Program-made: the position numbers and the translations under genes
The notes under the pieces: model-generated
Seen by the model: only the letters and a program-made list of their open reading frames with translations
Told to the model about the DNA's origin: nothing
The model's database searches: none
NCBI RefSeq assembly: GCF_000767055.1
Contig: NZ_CP006764.1
Coordinates: 496,001-560,000, forward strand
From: Corynebacterium doosanense CAU 212 = DSM 45436
Lineage (GTDB): Bacteria > Actinomycetota > Actinomycetes > Mycobacteriales > Mycobacteriaceae
Direction of reading: 5' to 3'
Length of the DNA stretch: 64,000 nt
Part shown: one piece after another, positions 13,022 through 22,174 of the stretch
Layout: each line of letters starts with the position of its first letter
Position numbering within the stretch: the stretch's first letter is position 1

Positions 13022-15607
13022 ATGAACGCCTCCATGACCTTCACACGCCAGCCGGGCAAGAAACTGTTCGCCGCAGTGGGTGCGCTGCTCGTCCTCGGAA
13101 CCGGCTCCGCGTTCGGGGTACCCCAGGCGCAGGCACAACTGCCCGCCCCGCCTCCGTCCGAGAACAACGCCCTCAATGACTTCGCCGGCTGCATGGCGGG
13201 TGAAAAGACCGCCGATGTGCTGCTCGTCCTGGACCAGTCCGGGTCCCTGAAAGAATCCGACCCTGATGGGCTGAGGGTCGGTGCGGCGCAGGATTTCGTT
13301 GGCGAACTGGCCCGCTATGGCGAGAATGCCGGGGTGGATATCCGGGTGCGCACCGCCGGGTTCGGCACCTCGTACTACGGCGATGAAGCCGGGTACGGTT
13401 CCTGGCAGTCTCTCGCCGACGGGGCAGCCGGCGTCAACGCAGAGCTGGAGAAGTTCCGCGGCCGCACCGACGACGAGTACACCGAGTACCCGGATGCCCT
13501 CCGTGGCTCACTCGCGACGATGCAGACCAACGATTCCCCGTGCAAGGCCGTCATGCTGTTCTCCGACGGTGAGATGACCATGGAATCCGGCGACATTGAG
13601 GGCGCCGCGGCCCAGCTGTGCAGCGCCAGCGGCGAGGTTGCCCAGTTGCGCGCCGCGGGAGTCCAGATTTTCACCATCGGCCTGGACGCTCGTGGGGACC
13701 AGGACATGTCCCGGCTCAAGGGGATCGCCGACTCGCCCGACTGTGGTGCGCCCGCCCCGCCCAACGGCCAGTTCTTCCTGGGTAACAGCCCGGCCAGCCT
13801 CCTGGCGGCGTTCCGGTCGGCCGTTCCCAACCCGGGAGGAACCGGCCAGAACAACATTTCCGTCCGAGACGCGTTCCCGTTCTTCCTGGACAACTCCGTC
13901 ACCCCGGTTTCTCTCTCCGCGCAGCCCGAGGACACCGTTGAAGGCCTGACTCCACTGCTCACCCCTCCTGGTGGAGAGCCGGTCGACGTCGTTTCCGGCG
14001 AGCAGACCATCGGCGGCGCGCGAGTCAACGCGACCTTCAACGAGACGGTGCCCGGCGCTGTGGACATTGAGATGGAGCGCGCCGAGGAATGGGCCGGAGA
14101 ATGGCGTTTCGGTTACCGCGCTGAGACCAACCCCGACGCCAGCTACCGCGCTCAGCTCTCCATCCGTCCGGGCATGAACATCCACGTGGACAGCGGCGCC
14201 GGCGAGCAGGAGGGGGCACTCCGTGCGATCAACACGCAGCCCCTGCGTGTGTCGCTTGTCGATCAGGCTGGCGTGCCCGTCACTCTCGACGGGCAGGCAA
14301 CGCTGTCCGCGTTCTACCGGACACCGGCAGGGGAGATCCCCCTGGGCGAAAACATCCCCGTCGGGCATGGGGAACCCGTGGATCTGGACCTGAGCCAGGT
14401 CACTGAGCCGACCTCGGGCACGCTGCTGGCTCTGGTCAACATCACCACGGCCGGCCCCGAGGGAGCTCCGGGAACCCCGCTCAATCCCGTGGTCTACGAG
14501 CGTGGCCTCTCCGTGACCCTGGAGAACCTCCCGCAGCCGCCGAACGCGATCAACCTGGGGGCGATCTCCGAGGAGGCGGTCTCGGTGGATGCGCCGGCGG
14601 AGGGCCCCGGGCTTCTCTGGATTGAGAGCGGCACGTGGGAGGGCGCCAATCTTCCGGAGGGAACGACGGCGACCGTCAGTTCCCCGGCAGACTCGCAGGA
14701 GAACGCGATCGTGCTCCAGCGTGGTGAGACCGGCAGCCTGCCCCTCGAGTTCACCCTTTCAGACCTGGCGGACGGCCCCATTTCGGGCGAGCTCACCGTC
14801 CATTTCGCGGAACTCGACGGATCCAACCCGTCGTCGACCACGGTTCCCGTGACCGGTGCCATGAGCGCGCCTGTCGACGTCGCCACCTTCACCGCAGCGC
14901 TGGTCGCCGTGCTGCTGCTGGCGCTGGCCATCCCCCTGGGAATTCTCTACCTGATGAAGTACCTGTCCGGGCGAATTCCCATCTCGCCCAAGGTGGCGGG
15001 AGTGCGTGTGCCGGTCGGGCTGCAGGGCACCTCCCTGGTGAACAAGTCCACAGACAAGGAATTCACCCTCAGCCGCGAGGACCTGGTCCAGTACGGAACG
15101 GCGGCGATGAACCCCCGGCGGATGAACGTGGCCGGGCATGAGATCAGGGTGAAACACGGAATCAACCCGTTCGCCCCGTCCGCGGTGATCGTGGAGAATC
15201 CGGTCTCTGTCGCGGGATCGGGCAATCAGTCGGGCACCAAGGCGAAACTTCCGCTGGCGATCCAGAACCAGTGGTTTGTGACGATGAATCCCCAGAATGC
15301 CGAGGATGTCACCATCGTGGCCATGCCCGATGTGATGTCGCAGTCTGCGCGACTGGACGAGATGGTGGCAGACATTCGTCGATACGCTCCCGAACGTATT
15401 TCGCAGCTCCAGTCGCAGCTCCAGTCGCAGCGGGGCGAAGTCGGGGGAGAGGGCGCGGAAAGCGTTGCCCCCGCGCCGGCAGCGGCAACGCCGACCGACA
15501 GCCCGTTCGGCGCACCCGCAGGCGACAGTCCTTTTGGAGGCCCCGACGCCGGCAACTCCCCGTTCGGCGGCACCGGGGGAAACAGCCCGTTCGGCGGCCC
15601 CCGTTGA
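13022..15607 (+). CDS. secreted-side vWA domain protein with cytosolic SPFG tail
   Basis: The 861-residue protein has a signal peptide (cleavage probably after AQAQA, about residue 39). A von Willebrand factor A domain follows from about residue 64. Its MIDAS is complete at the N side: Asp71-x-Ser73-x-Ser75 (LVLDQSGSL), and MLFSDGEMT comes later. A long beta-rich stretch leads to one membrane span at about residues 620-645 and a roughly 210-residue cytosolic part. The last 45 residues hold four copies of SPFG separated by Gly/Pro. Type I topology puts the vWA domain outside and the SPFG tail inside. A second possible start is the ATG at 13034. The layout suggests a membrane adaptor joining the outer proteins to the cytosolic tubulin/GTPase part. 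Confidence 0.85.
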   Translation: MNASMTFTRQPGKKLFAAVGALLVLGTGSAFGVPQAQAQLPAPPPSENNALNDFAGCMAGEKTADVLLVLDQSGSLKESDPDGLRVGAAQDFVGELARYGENAGVDIRVRTAGFGTSYYGDEAGYGSWQSLADGAAGVNAELEKFRGRTDDEYTEYPDALRGSLATMQTNDSPCKAVMLFSDGEMTMESGDIEGAAAQLCSASGEVAQLRAAGVQIFTIGLDARGDQDMSRLKGIADSPDCGAPAPPNGQFFLGNSPASLLAAFRSAVPNPGGTGQNNISVRDAFPFFLDNSVTPVSLSAQPEDTVEGLTPLLTPPGGEPVDVVSGEQTIGGARVNATFNETVPGAVDIEMERAEEWAGEWRFGYRAETNPDASYRAQLSIRPGMNIHVDSGAGEQEGALRAINTQPLRVSLVDQAGVPVTLDGQATLSAFYRTPAGEIPLGENIPVGHGEPVDLDLSQVTEPTSGTLLALVNITTAGPEGAPGTPLNPVVYERGLSVTLENLPQPPNAINLGAISEEAVSVDAPAEGPGLLWIESGTWEGANLPEGTTATVSSPADSQENAIVLQRGETGSLPLEFTLSDLADGPISGELTVHFAELDGSNPSSTTVPVTGAMSAPVDVATFTAALVAVLLLALAIPLGILYLMKYLSGRIPISPKVAGVRVPVGLQGTSLVNKSTDKEFTLSREDLVQYGTAAMNPRRMNVAGHEIRVKHGINPFAPSAVIVENPVSVAGSGNQSGTKAKLPLAIQNQWFVTMNPQNAEDVTIVAMPDVMSQSARLDEMVADIRRYAPERISQLQSQLQSQRGEVGGEGAESVAPAPAAATPTDSPFGAPAGDSPFGGPDAGNSPFGGTGGNSPFGGPR

Positions 15608-15646
15608 TGGGGGAAGTGCGCGACGTGGTCCGAAGTGGAGATAAAT

Positions 15647-15665
15647 CCCCGCAGCAATTGCGGGG
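15647..15665 (+). other. stem-loop between vWA and tubulin-like genes
   Basis: CCCCGCA (15647-15653) pairs with TGCGGGG (15659-15665) around GCAAT. It lies in the 115-base gap between the vWA gene and the tubulin-like gene. With no T-run it is more likely to affect mRNA processing or partial read-through than full termination. Confidence 0.45.
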
Positions 15666-15722
15666 GGTCAGAACAGGCCTGAAGATGAATGAAGTCACGC
15701 ACACAGAAAAGGACAAGCAAAA

Positions 15723-18700
15723 ATGAGCAAATTCCTCGTCGTAGGTTGTGGAGGATCGGGCTCCGCGACCCAGGCTTACATGCTCGATCAGCTGCGAGCG
15801 CACCAGAAGAAGGTCACCGGGTCCGAGAGCCTGCCGCAGGAGTGGCAGTTCGTCGCCATCGATGTTCCGGTTTCGCCCGAGTCCGGGCCGGACGGCTTGC
15901 CCAACGTCCGCGAATCGAACGGTGCCTACGTCTCCACCGGCCAGAAGCAGACGTACGCGTCCTTTGATCGTGGGCTGTCGCAGACGCTCGGGTCGAGCAA
16001 CAACAAGGCCCTCGGCGAAATTGCCACCTGGGCCAGTCGAACCCCCTCGGCTGAGCAGACGCCTATCGATAAGGGCGCTGGGCAGTACCGTGGCATTGGC
16101 CGAATCCTCACCATCCAGAACCTGGGCAAGATCCGTTCGGAGCTGGAGAACGCGGTCAACCGGATCAACGACGCCCACGGCGACGAGTCCGCCCCGCTCG
16201 TCTTTGTCATCTCCTCCATGGCGGGCGGCGCGGGTGCCTCCATGTTCCTCGACGTCTGCCGCCTGCTCACCACCATCAACGGCATTTCCCCGGCGAACAT
16301 CGCGGCGTTCATGTTCACCCCTGAGGTTTTCGAATCCCTGTCGCCGGACTCCCGCGTGGGACAGTGGCCCAACTCGCTGGCGATGTTCGGCGAGGCCGTC
16401 GCTGCTCAGTTCGGTTCGGATCCCGACCACGACCGGCGTCTCTACCAGGCCATGGGCATCAACGAGGGTGTTCAGGACGTGTCCGTCGGACGCCTCATCC
16501 CGATCGGTGCGCGCATGGGCGCCAACGGCGCGAAGTTCGGTGAGGGAACCCCGAAGGCCATCTACCGCGGTATCGGCAAGGCACTGTCCTCCCTCATGAC
16601 CTCCAAGTCGGCCCTTGAATCCTTCGAGCGTTTCACCATGGGCAACCGCGGCGGCAAGAGCCCGGACCGAAGCGTGCATGGCTGGGGCGATCCGCAGAAC
16701 CCGGCGGACGACAACATCCCGTGGGGTTCCATGGGATACGCGCAGCTTTCGCTCGGCCGCGACCGGTACGCCGAATACGCGGCGCAGCGGCTGGCGAAGC
16801 AGGCCTTCGACCGCCTGCTCGAGGGCCATCTGGACAAGGCCAAACCGCACCAGAACGCGGCGGAGCAGATGGAAGTGCTCATCACCGACAACCACGGCTA
16901 CTTCATCGGTGACATCGGGCTGCCCATGACGATGGCCGAGAACAATGACGAGCACAAGTACGCCGCCTGGTTCCAGGACAAGTTCCGCGCCTACTTCGAG
17001 GACTCGGTGCAGCAGATGCGTGCCTCGCTCCGGGGCTCCCTGCGCCCGGGCGACGGGGAGCCGCTGGGCCAGTGGCGCAGCGAGATCGAAAACGCGCTGG
17101 CTGACCCGCGACTGTCCTGGACGATGAATGACATCGTCGGCTCCGGCCCGATCACCCCGGAACAACAGAGCAGCGGCCGAGGAATCAGCTACCGGGCCGC
17201 CCACAGGTTCGCCGACGACTTCGCCAACTCGCTCATCGCCGAGCTGGAGAAACAGCTGGGCAAGTATGGAATCCCCTATGTTGAGGCGCTGGTGGAGAAG
17301 CTGCGTCTTGCCTTCAGCGACCGGTTCCTGCCGGTGCTGGAGTACTACCACAACGAGGGGCTGAACTCGGACCCGATGTGGAAGCCGGCCCGAGTCCACG
17401 AGCTGCTCCAGCCGCTCAACGGCCGCGGCAAGGTCTCCGGTTCGCAGCAGATCATCTCCGTCATCGAAGAGGCGTATGTCCCGCAGTTCTCCGTCTACTT
17501 CCGGTCGGCGCTGGCAGGCCAGCTGCGTGCCGTCCTGTCGGACTTCGACAAGGACGTCCTGGCTCCGCTGCTGCGTGAGCTGACCGCCGTCCACCGCGAC
17601 CTGACGCGCGCGGCGGAGACCGCGCCGTCGAAGACCAAACTCTCCGATGTCACTACCAACGAACCCACCGCGTGGCCGCGCGAGCGTGAGGACGTGCCCG
17701 CACGCTTCCGGGGCTCCGACAACGAGGTTGTGGTCTCGCGGATCGAGGACTTCAAGAACCACTACGAGCAGCAGCTTGTCGCGACCCAGCACTCGTTCGA
17801 GAGGAGCGTCACGGATCTGGAGGGGGCCGCTTCCTCCGCCGTGCGCGAGATCATCCTCGGCGTCTGGCAGACCCAGGGCGCCGAGAAGGCACCGAGGGAC
17901 ACCCTGGCCCGGCAGATGGACGAGAATCAGCTGGTGGGCAACCGCGTCGGGTGGGTGAGCAGCCGCCTGGTCGTCGACCCGTCCGGCAACGCCGAGCGCC
18001 GCAGCGTGGGTCAGGCGAGGTTCGACATCAAGGTCCGCCCCGACGACCTCCTGCGACGTGCCCGCTCCTGGGTTGCTCGCCCGGGCCTGGCGTTCCAGCA
18101 GTTCATCGATGTGGACCTGCGCTCGTACATCACCGAGGGTGGCCCGGACTACCATGACCGCCTCAAGCGACTGGCGGATGCGTTCACCATCGCCACGGCC
18201 AACGCCCGTCCGCTGGCCGCGGTGAACCCGCAGGTCATCGGCGCGGCGTACAACGGCGACGCGTCCGTCGATTACCGCCTCAGCTTCTCGGAGATCCCCT
18301 TCCTCGGTCTGTCGGATGTGCTTGACGAGCTCAAGTCCGTGCTCATCAGGGACAACAGCCTGGACAAGAACACCACGTTGGAGAACTTCTCCAGCAGCTC
18401 GACTCTGACGGATTCGGACAGCCTCGAGCGCATTGAGGTGTTCGGCGCGTACCCCAACTACTCGCCGATCGTGTTCAGCTCTCTGCTTCCGGAGATCGCC
18501 GACTACTGGGCGTCTCTTCCGGGTGACAAGGGCACCTTCTGGAACCTGCGCAGGGCCAGGCCGCTGGCCTCCGCCCTCCCGGTGACCACGGAGGAACGCC
18601 AGGCGTATGTGGCCGGTTGGCTGATCGGCACGGTCATCGGCCGCATCTTCATCGAGAACAAGGGCACGCCGCAGGCGCGCGCGCTGATCTACAGCGACCG

Positions 18701-19397
18701 GGAGAGGCAGTGGATTCCCTTCCCGAAGCAGCTGCTCACCCCGCCGTTGGAGTTCAAGGCCAGCTACGACTGGATGCCCGCGGTCATCGAGTCCGTGCTG
18801 CTCGCGTATGCGAACGTCCACAACACCGCCGGCGGCATCGCGTCCTCGCTCCGGCCCTATCAGGCCCTGCGTGGACTGTGGAACGACGGGCAGTCCGGGC
18901 CGACGAAGGGTGAGATCAATCATTCGGTGGTCCCGCTGATGGCCAACTGGCTTCGCGACGGCTGGCAGCCGGAGGCACACGGTTTACCGGCAGCCCCCGA
19001 CACGCCCGAGGAGCGCTACGAGCTGCTCAAGAGCAATTTCCAGAAGCACCTGACCCTGGCTCGCGACTTCGTTCCCTCGGACTCCCGGGGTTATGTGCCG
19101 GGAAGCAGTGGCCAGGAGAAACCGTTCGCCGACGTGACCAACCGCGAGCACGCTTCCATGATGCCGCTCTACCGCGACATCGCCCCGGACGTGGTCAAGA
19201 TGGTGCCCGAGCTGCTCAACAAACTCGACGAGGCACTGGAGATGTCCAAGCGCCTGGCAGACACCGGGTACGGTTCCGGTTCCCTCCCGGGGGTTCCCCA
19301 GTTCGGGGCGGTGGACCAGTCCGCACCGCAATCGCCGCCCACCATCAACCTCTCCGGCTTCGGCGGCTCCAACAATGGAAGCGGTGACCTGATTTGA
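15723..19397 (+). CDS. tubulin/FtsZ-like protein (Tubulin_2 type)
   Basis: A 1224-residue cytosolic protein. The first 180 residues look like a tubulin-superfamily GTPase: beta-1/loop FLVVGCGGSGSATQAY at 4-19, and the GTP-binding glycine loop in the form SSMAGGAGASMF at 164-175 (FtsZ: GGGTGTG). This matches the prokaryotic 'tubulin-like' family (Pfam Tubulin_2), which is much longer than FtsZ. The remaining 1000 residues are not assigned. The C-terminus is Gly/Ser/Asn-rich and ends SGDLI, recalling the conserved tail peptide of FtsZ. An AAGGAC lies about ten bases upstream of the ATG. It is the first gene of a tightly coupled seven-gene run. It is not the cell-division FtsZ. The likely role is a nucleotide-dependent polymer or scaffold at the membrane. 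Confidence 0.85.
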   Translation: MSKFLVVGCGGSGSATQAYMLDQLRAHQKKVTGSESLPQEWQFVAIDVPVSPESGPDGLPNVRESNGAYVSTGQKQTYASFDRGLSQTLGSSNNKALGEIATWASRTPSAEQTPIDKGAGQYRGIGRILTIQNLGKIRSELENAVNRINDAHGDESAPLVFVISSMAGGAGASMFLDVCRLLTTINGISPANIAAFMFTPEVFESLSPDSRVGQWPNSLAMFGEAVAAQFGSDPDHDRRLYQAMGINEGVQDVSVGRLIPIGARMGANGAKFGEGTPKAIYRGIGKALSSLMTSKSALESFERFTMGNRGGKSPDRSVHGWGDPQNPADDNIPWGSMGYAQLSLGRDRYAEYAAQRLAKQAFDRLLEGHLDKAKPHQNAAEQMEVLITDNHGYFIGDIGLPMTMAENNDEHKYAAWFQDKFRAYFEDSVQQMRASLRGSLRPGDGEPLGQWRSEIENALADPRLSWTMNDIVGSGPITPEQQSSGRGISYRAAHRFADDFANSLIAELEKQLGKYGIPYVEALVEKLRLAFSDRFLPVLEYYHNEGLNSDPMWKPARVHELLQPLNGRGKVSGSQQIISVIEEAYVPQFSVYFRSALAGQLRAVLSDFDKDVLAPLLRELTAVHRDLTRAAETAPSKTKLSDVTTNEPTAWPREREDVPARFRGSDNEVVVSRIEDFKNHYEQQLVATQHSFERSVTDLEGAASSAVREIILGVWQTQGAEKAPRDTLARQMDENQLVGNRVGWVSSRLVVDPSGNAERRSVGQARFDIKVRPDDLLRRARSWVARPGLAFQQFIDVDLRSYITEGGPDYHDRLKRLADAFTIATANARPLAAVNPQVIGAAYNGDASVDYRLSFSEIPFLGLSDVLDELKSVLIRDNSLDKNTTLENFSSSSTLTDSDSLERIEVFGAYPNYSPIVFSSLLPEIADYWASLPGDKGTFWNLRRARPLASALPVTTEERQAYVAGWLIGTVIGRIFIENKGTPQARALIYSDRERQWIPFPKQLLTPPLEFKASYDWMPAVIESVLLAYANVHNTAGGIASSLRPYQALRGLWNDGQSGPTKGEINHSVVPLMANWLRDGWQPEAHGLPAAPDTPEERYELLKSNFQKHLTLARDFVPSDSRGYVPGSSGQEKPFADVTNREHASMMPLYRDIAPDVVKMVPELLNKLDEALEMSKRLADTGYGSGSLPGVPQFGAVDQSAPQSPPTINLSGFGGSNNGSGDLI

Positions 19398-22153
19398 GCT
19401 CGAACGTACTAACCCTGGTCGTGGGCAACGGCCCGGATGCCCGGCAGGTCCGCAGCGCGCTGGTGGACTACACCGCGCTGGGAATGATTGACCGGTTCCT
19501 CTGGGCCGATGTCTCGGATTCCTTCGTGATCGACGACGCCAGGATCGAGAACATCGAGTTCACCCGCACGGCCGGGTTGAATATCACCCGCGGCCAGATG
19601 TCGGACCTGTTCCTGCATGACGAGGGCAAGAAGATCCTGCTGGTGATCCTGGACATGGCTGGTGACAGCCGTTATCGCGACGACGTGCTCCGGGATCTCA
19701 GCCACGAGGTGGGCCAGCGCCTGCGCACCACCAGCGAGGTTGTTCACCTCTTCGTCCCCAACGAGTCCAGCTCGACGCCGCTGCAGTACGGTGATTTCCA
19801 GACCCTGATCCTCTCGCCCGAGGACGCCGCTACACCGCTGAGTCCCGGCGCTGCGGTGAACTACCCCGCCGCCCAGCACACGGCATCGACCCTGGCCAGC
19901 GCAACCGGCCTGTGGGGAACGTCCACGGAGTCCCCGTTCTATGACGCGATGAGCAGCCGCCAGATGACGGGCAACCGCGGGTACGGCCGCCTCCTGCGCA
20001 GCTTTCACCATTACCGCGACGCATCAAAGGCCGAGTCCGAGCTTTACCGCCAGGTGTTTGACATCGAGACCAGGCTCCCGCACCCGGTCCTCGAGGGCGA
20101 ACGTCGCGTGTTGGACATCGGCGACGATGACGCCGCGACCACGCGTTACGCCGATGCGATCATGGAGCGTTACGGAAACGAATTTGTTTCTTCGCGGCGG
20201 CCGCTCGAGGGAACTGTTTCCCGCCACGTCGGTTTCTTCGAGACCGTCAAACGCTTCTTTGTGTTCTTCTTTACCAATGTCTTCGGCACCCCCCGTCAGC
20301 TTCTCAACGAGGCTGCGGTGGCGGGTCGGCGATCCCTCGCGGGTGCTGCCCAGAAGATGTTGTTCGGCGAAGACAGCCACATCGAGGTGATGCTCGGTGG
20401 GCAGTCGGGCAAGGAGACCCACTCGATCCGTCAGATTGCGCAGGCCGCGGAGCAGGTCAACCGCGAGGTCTACGGTGAGAGCCTCAATATGGCGCAGCAG
20501 CAGCGACTTTCGCTGTTCTGGCAGGCGTACAGCGGTGCGGCAATGACGCTTGTCGACGGCGGTCGTCACGGGGTCGCCTCTGACGAGGTTGCCGGACCGC
20601 ACATCGATAACACTCCCGCAATCGTGTCGTCGACGAAACGTTCCGTCCCGTCTGATGACGCCGCCTTCGACAGCGAGAACCGCAGGCTGAGGGAGCTGGT
20701 CGGTCGAAACATGAGCGAGTCCCGGATCCAGGCGTGGGATGCCAGCGGTGCCGAGGACTACTACCGCAACATTGAACGCGCCTCCAGGAACACGACGAAC
20801 AAGCAGATCCATGAGCTGAAGGACCGGTTCATGAGTTGGGCCGAGGATTCACAGACGACCTTCGGATGGAAGGTCGGCCAGCGCGTCAAGTACAAACTCA
20901 ATGAAGCGCAGGAGAAGTTGACTGCCATCCGGAACGACGCCCACCGGGTCGAGGACGAGCTGGGGGCATTGCCGGACACCGAGGCTCAGCGCCGCGCCAT
21001 GGTGGCAAAGATGCGGGTGCTGATGGGCCTCTGGTTCGTCCTCATGCTGGTACTGGTCTACCTGTGGGCGGCGTTCGCTAACCCGGATCGTTACTGGTCC
21101 GTGGTGCAGTGGGACTTCTTCACCTGGCAGCGCACCCTGTTCGTGGGGATCGTCATCTCAGTGGTGATCCTGATCTGGCAGATGGTCATCTTCGCGCGTG
21201 CGCATCGTGTGATCTATGAAGTGGGGGAGAAGCGACGGGTCCTCACGGCCAACCTGGGGATTCTGGTGAAGGATGTCCAGGCCGCTTCGAATGAGGTGCA
21301 GCAGTGTGCCGTGGCTTACCAGCAGTTCAGCGCATGGTCGAGGATTCTGGGTAGAGCGCTCGCACACCCCTTCGGCAAAGTCGCGCTGGACGACGCCACG
21401 AGCAGGCATCCCGAGGAAGGGCTGCCGCGCAACACCGTGGTCACCGTCATGGACTTCCCCGCCGACCAGCTCGCCACGCAGGCGGATGCGATGCGGAGGG
21501 GCATCTTCGGCCGGGGATGGGCGGGTCAGGCCCTGGAGAGGCACCTCGAGCGGGGCATGGAGGTCGCGCAGGCGAAGCAGGTCGGCCCCGATGAGTTCCA
21601 CAAACTCTATGGGCAGCCGGGCGAGAACTCGCAGCTGGCCGAGATCTCTCGGGCGTGCCTTGACGGCACGGAATTCGATAATTTTGATCACGCGGACCAG
21701 CTGTGGGACGACAACCTCGCGGCGCTCCGCACCACCGGCGACATCATTGACCGGGGTAGCTCCGTCGGCGATCTGCGCTCGGCGATGCAACGCATCGATG
21801 CTGGTTCCACCGGGTCCCAGTCCTTCTCCACCCGCGCGCTCACGCCGCAGGGCACGAATGCCGGGGCAGGCGACGTCGACGACGAAGTCCGGTACGCGGA
21901 GGAAAACCGCTCCGAAGAGTCACTGTCCGAGGCCTTCACCGTAGTCGAGTACGGGCGCAGCGTGAGCATCACCGGCTTCGGTACCGATGCTGCGCAGGGC
22001 GGCTACAACGAGCCGACGGGCATCTCTCTGCCCACCTTCGGCCAGCCCGCCCGGCCGGAGACACCTGCGCCGCAGGGCACATTCAACCCGTTCAGCCCGG
22101 CGACCGAGAATCCGCAGACGCAGCCGCCAGCCGGCTTCGACGGCTTGATCTAG
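19394..22153 (+). CDS. large protein with central TM hairpin, partner of tubulin-like protein
   Basis: No family recognised. The start is TTG at 19394, overlapping the tubulin-like stop (TTGA), so the two are translationally coupled. The 919-residue protein has an N-terminal domain (LTLVVGNGPDARQVRSALVDY), a helical middle part, and two membrane spans close together at about residues 540-602. A second cytosolic part follows. With an even number of spans both halves are cytosolic. Near the end it has FNPFSP (about residue 897), a variant of the block's motif. It finishes FDGLI, similar to the tubulin-like protein's SGDLI ending. It is a plausible membrane anchor for the polymer. Confidence 0.75.
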   Translation: MSSNVLTLVVGNGPDARQVRSALVDYTALGMIDRFLWADVSDSFVIDDARIENIEFTRTAGLNITRGQMSDLFLHDEGKKILLVILDMAGDSRYRDDVLRDLSHEVGQRLRTTSEVVHLFVPNESSSTPLQYGDFQTLILSPEDAATPLSPGAAVNYPAAQHTASTLASATGLWGTSTESPFYDAMSSRQMTGNRGYGRLLRSFHHYRDASKAESELYRQVFDIETRLPHPVLEGERRVLDIGDDDAATTRYADAIMERYGNEFVSSRRPLEGTVSRHVGFFETVKRFFVFFFTNVFGTPRQLLNEAAVAGRRSLAGAAQKMLFGEDSHIEVMLGGQSGKETHSIRQIAQAAEQVNREVYGESLNMAQQQRLSLFWQAYSGAAMTLVDGGRHGVASDEVAGPHIDNTPAIVSSTKRSVPSDDAAFDSENRRLRELVGRNMSESRIQAWDASGAEDYYRNIERASRNTTNKQIHELKDRFMSWAEDSQTTFGWKVGQRVKYKLNEAQEKLTAIRNDAHRVEDELGALPDTEAQRRAMVAKMRVLMGLWFVLMLVLVYLWAAFANPDRYWSVVQWDFFTWQRTLFVGIVISVVILIWQMVIFARAHRVIYEVGEKRRVLTANLGILVKDVQAASNEVQQCAVAYQQFSAWSRILGRALAHPFGKVALDDATSRHPEEGLPRNTVVTVMDFPADQLATQADAMRRGIFGRGWAGQALERHLERGMEVAQAKQVGPDEFHKLYGQPGENSQLAEISRACLDGTEFDNFDHADQLWDDNLAALRTTGDIIDRGSSVGDLRSAMQRIDAGSTGSQSFSTRALTPQGTNAGAGDVDDEVRYAEENRSEESLSEAFTVVEYGRSVSITGFGTDAAQGGYNEPTGISLPTFGQPARPETPAPQGTFNPFSPATENPQTQPPAGFDGLI

Positions 22154-22174
22154 AATGACAAGGAAAACGACTAC

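Noticed and set aside
15309-18980. A 1223-codon minus-strand frame opposite the tubulin-like gene
   Set aside because: Composition is antisense-like (RRG, DRRHV runs) and it spans the end of one gene, a gap and most of another; the plus strand carries clear tubulin motifs.
15723-19397. Tubulin-like protein as the cell-division FtsZ
   Set aside because: Far too long, no GGGTGTG, and no division/cell-wall genes around it.
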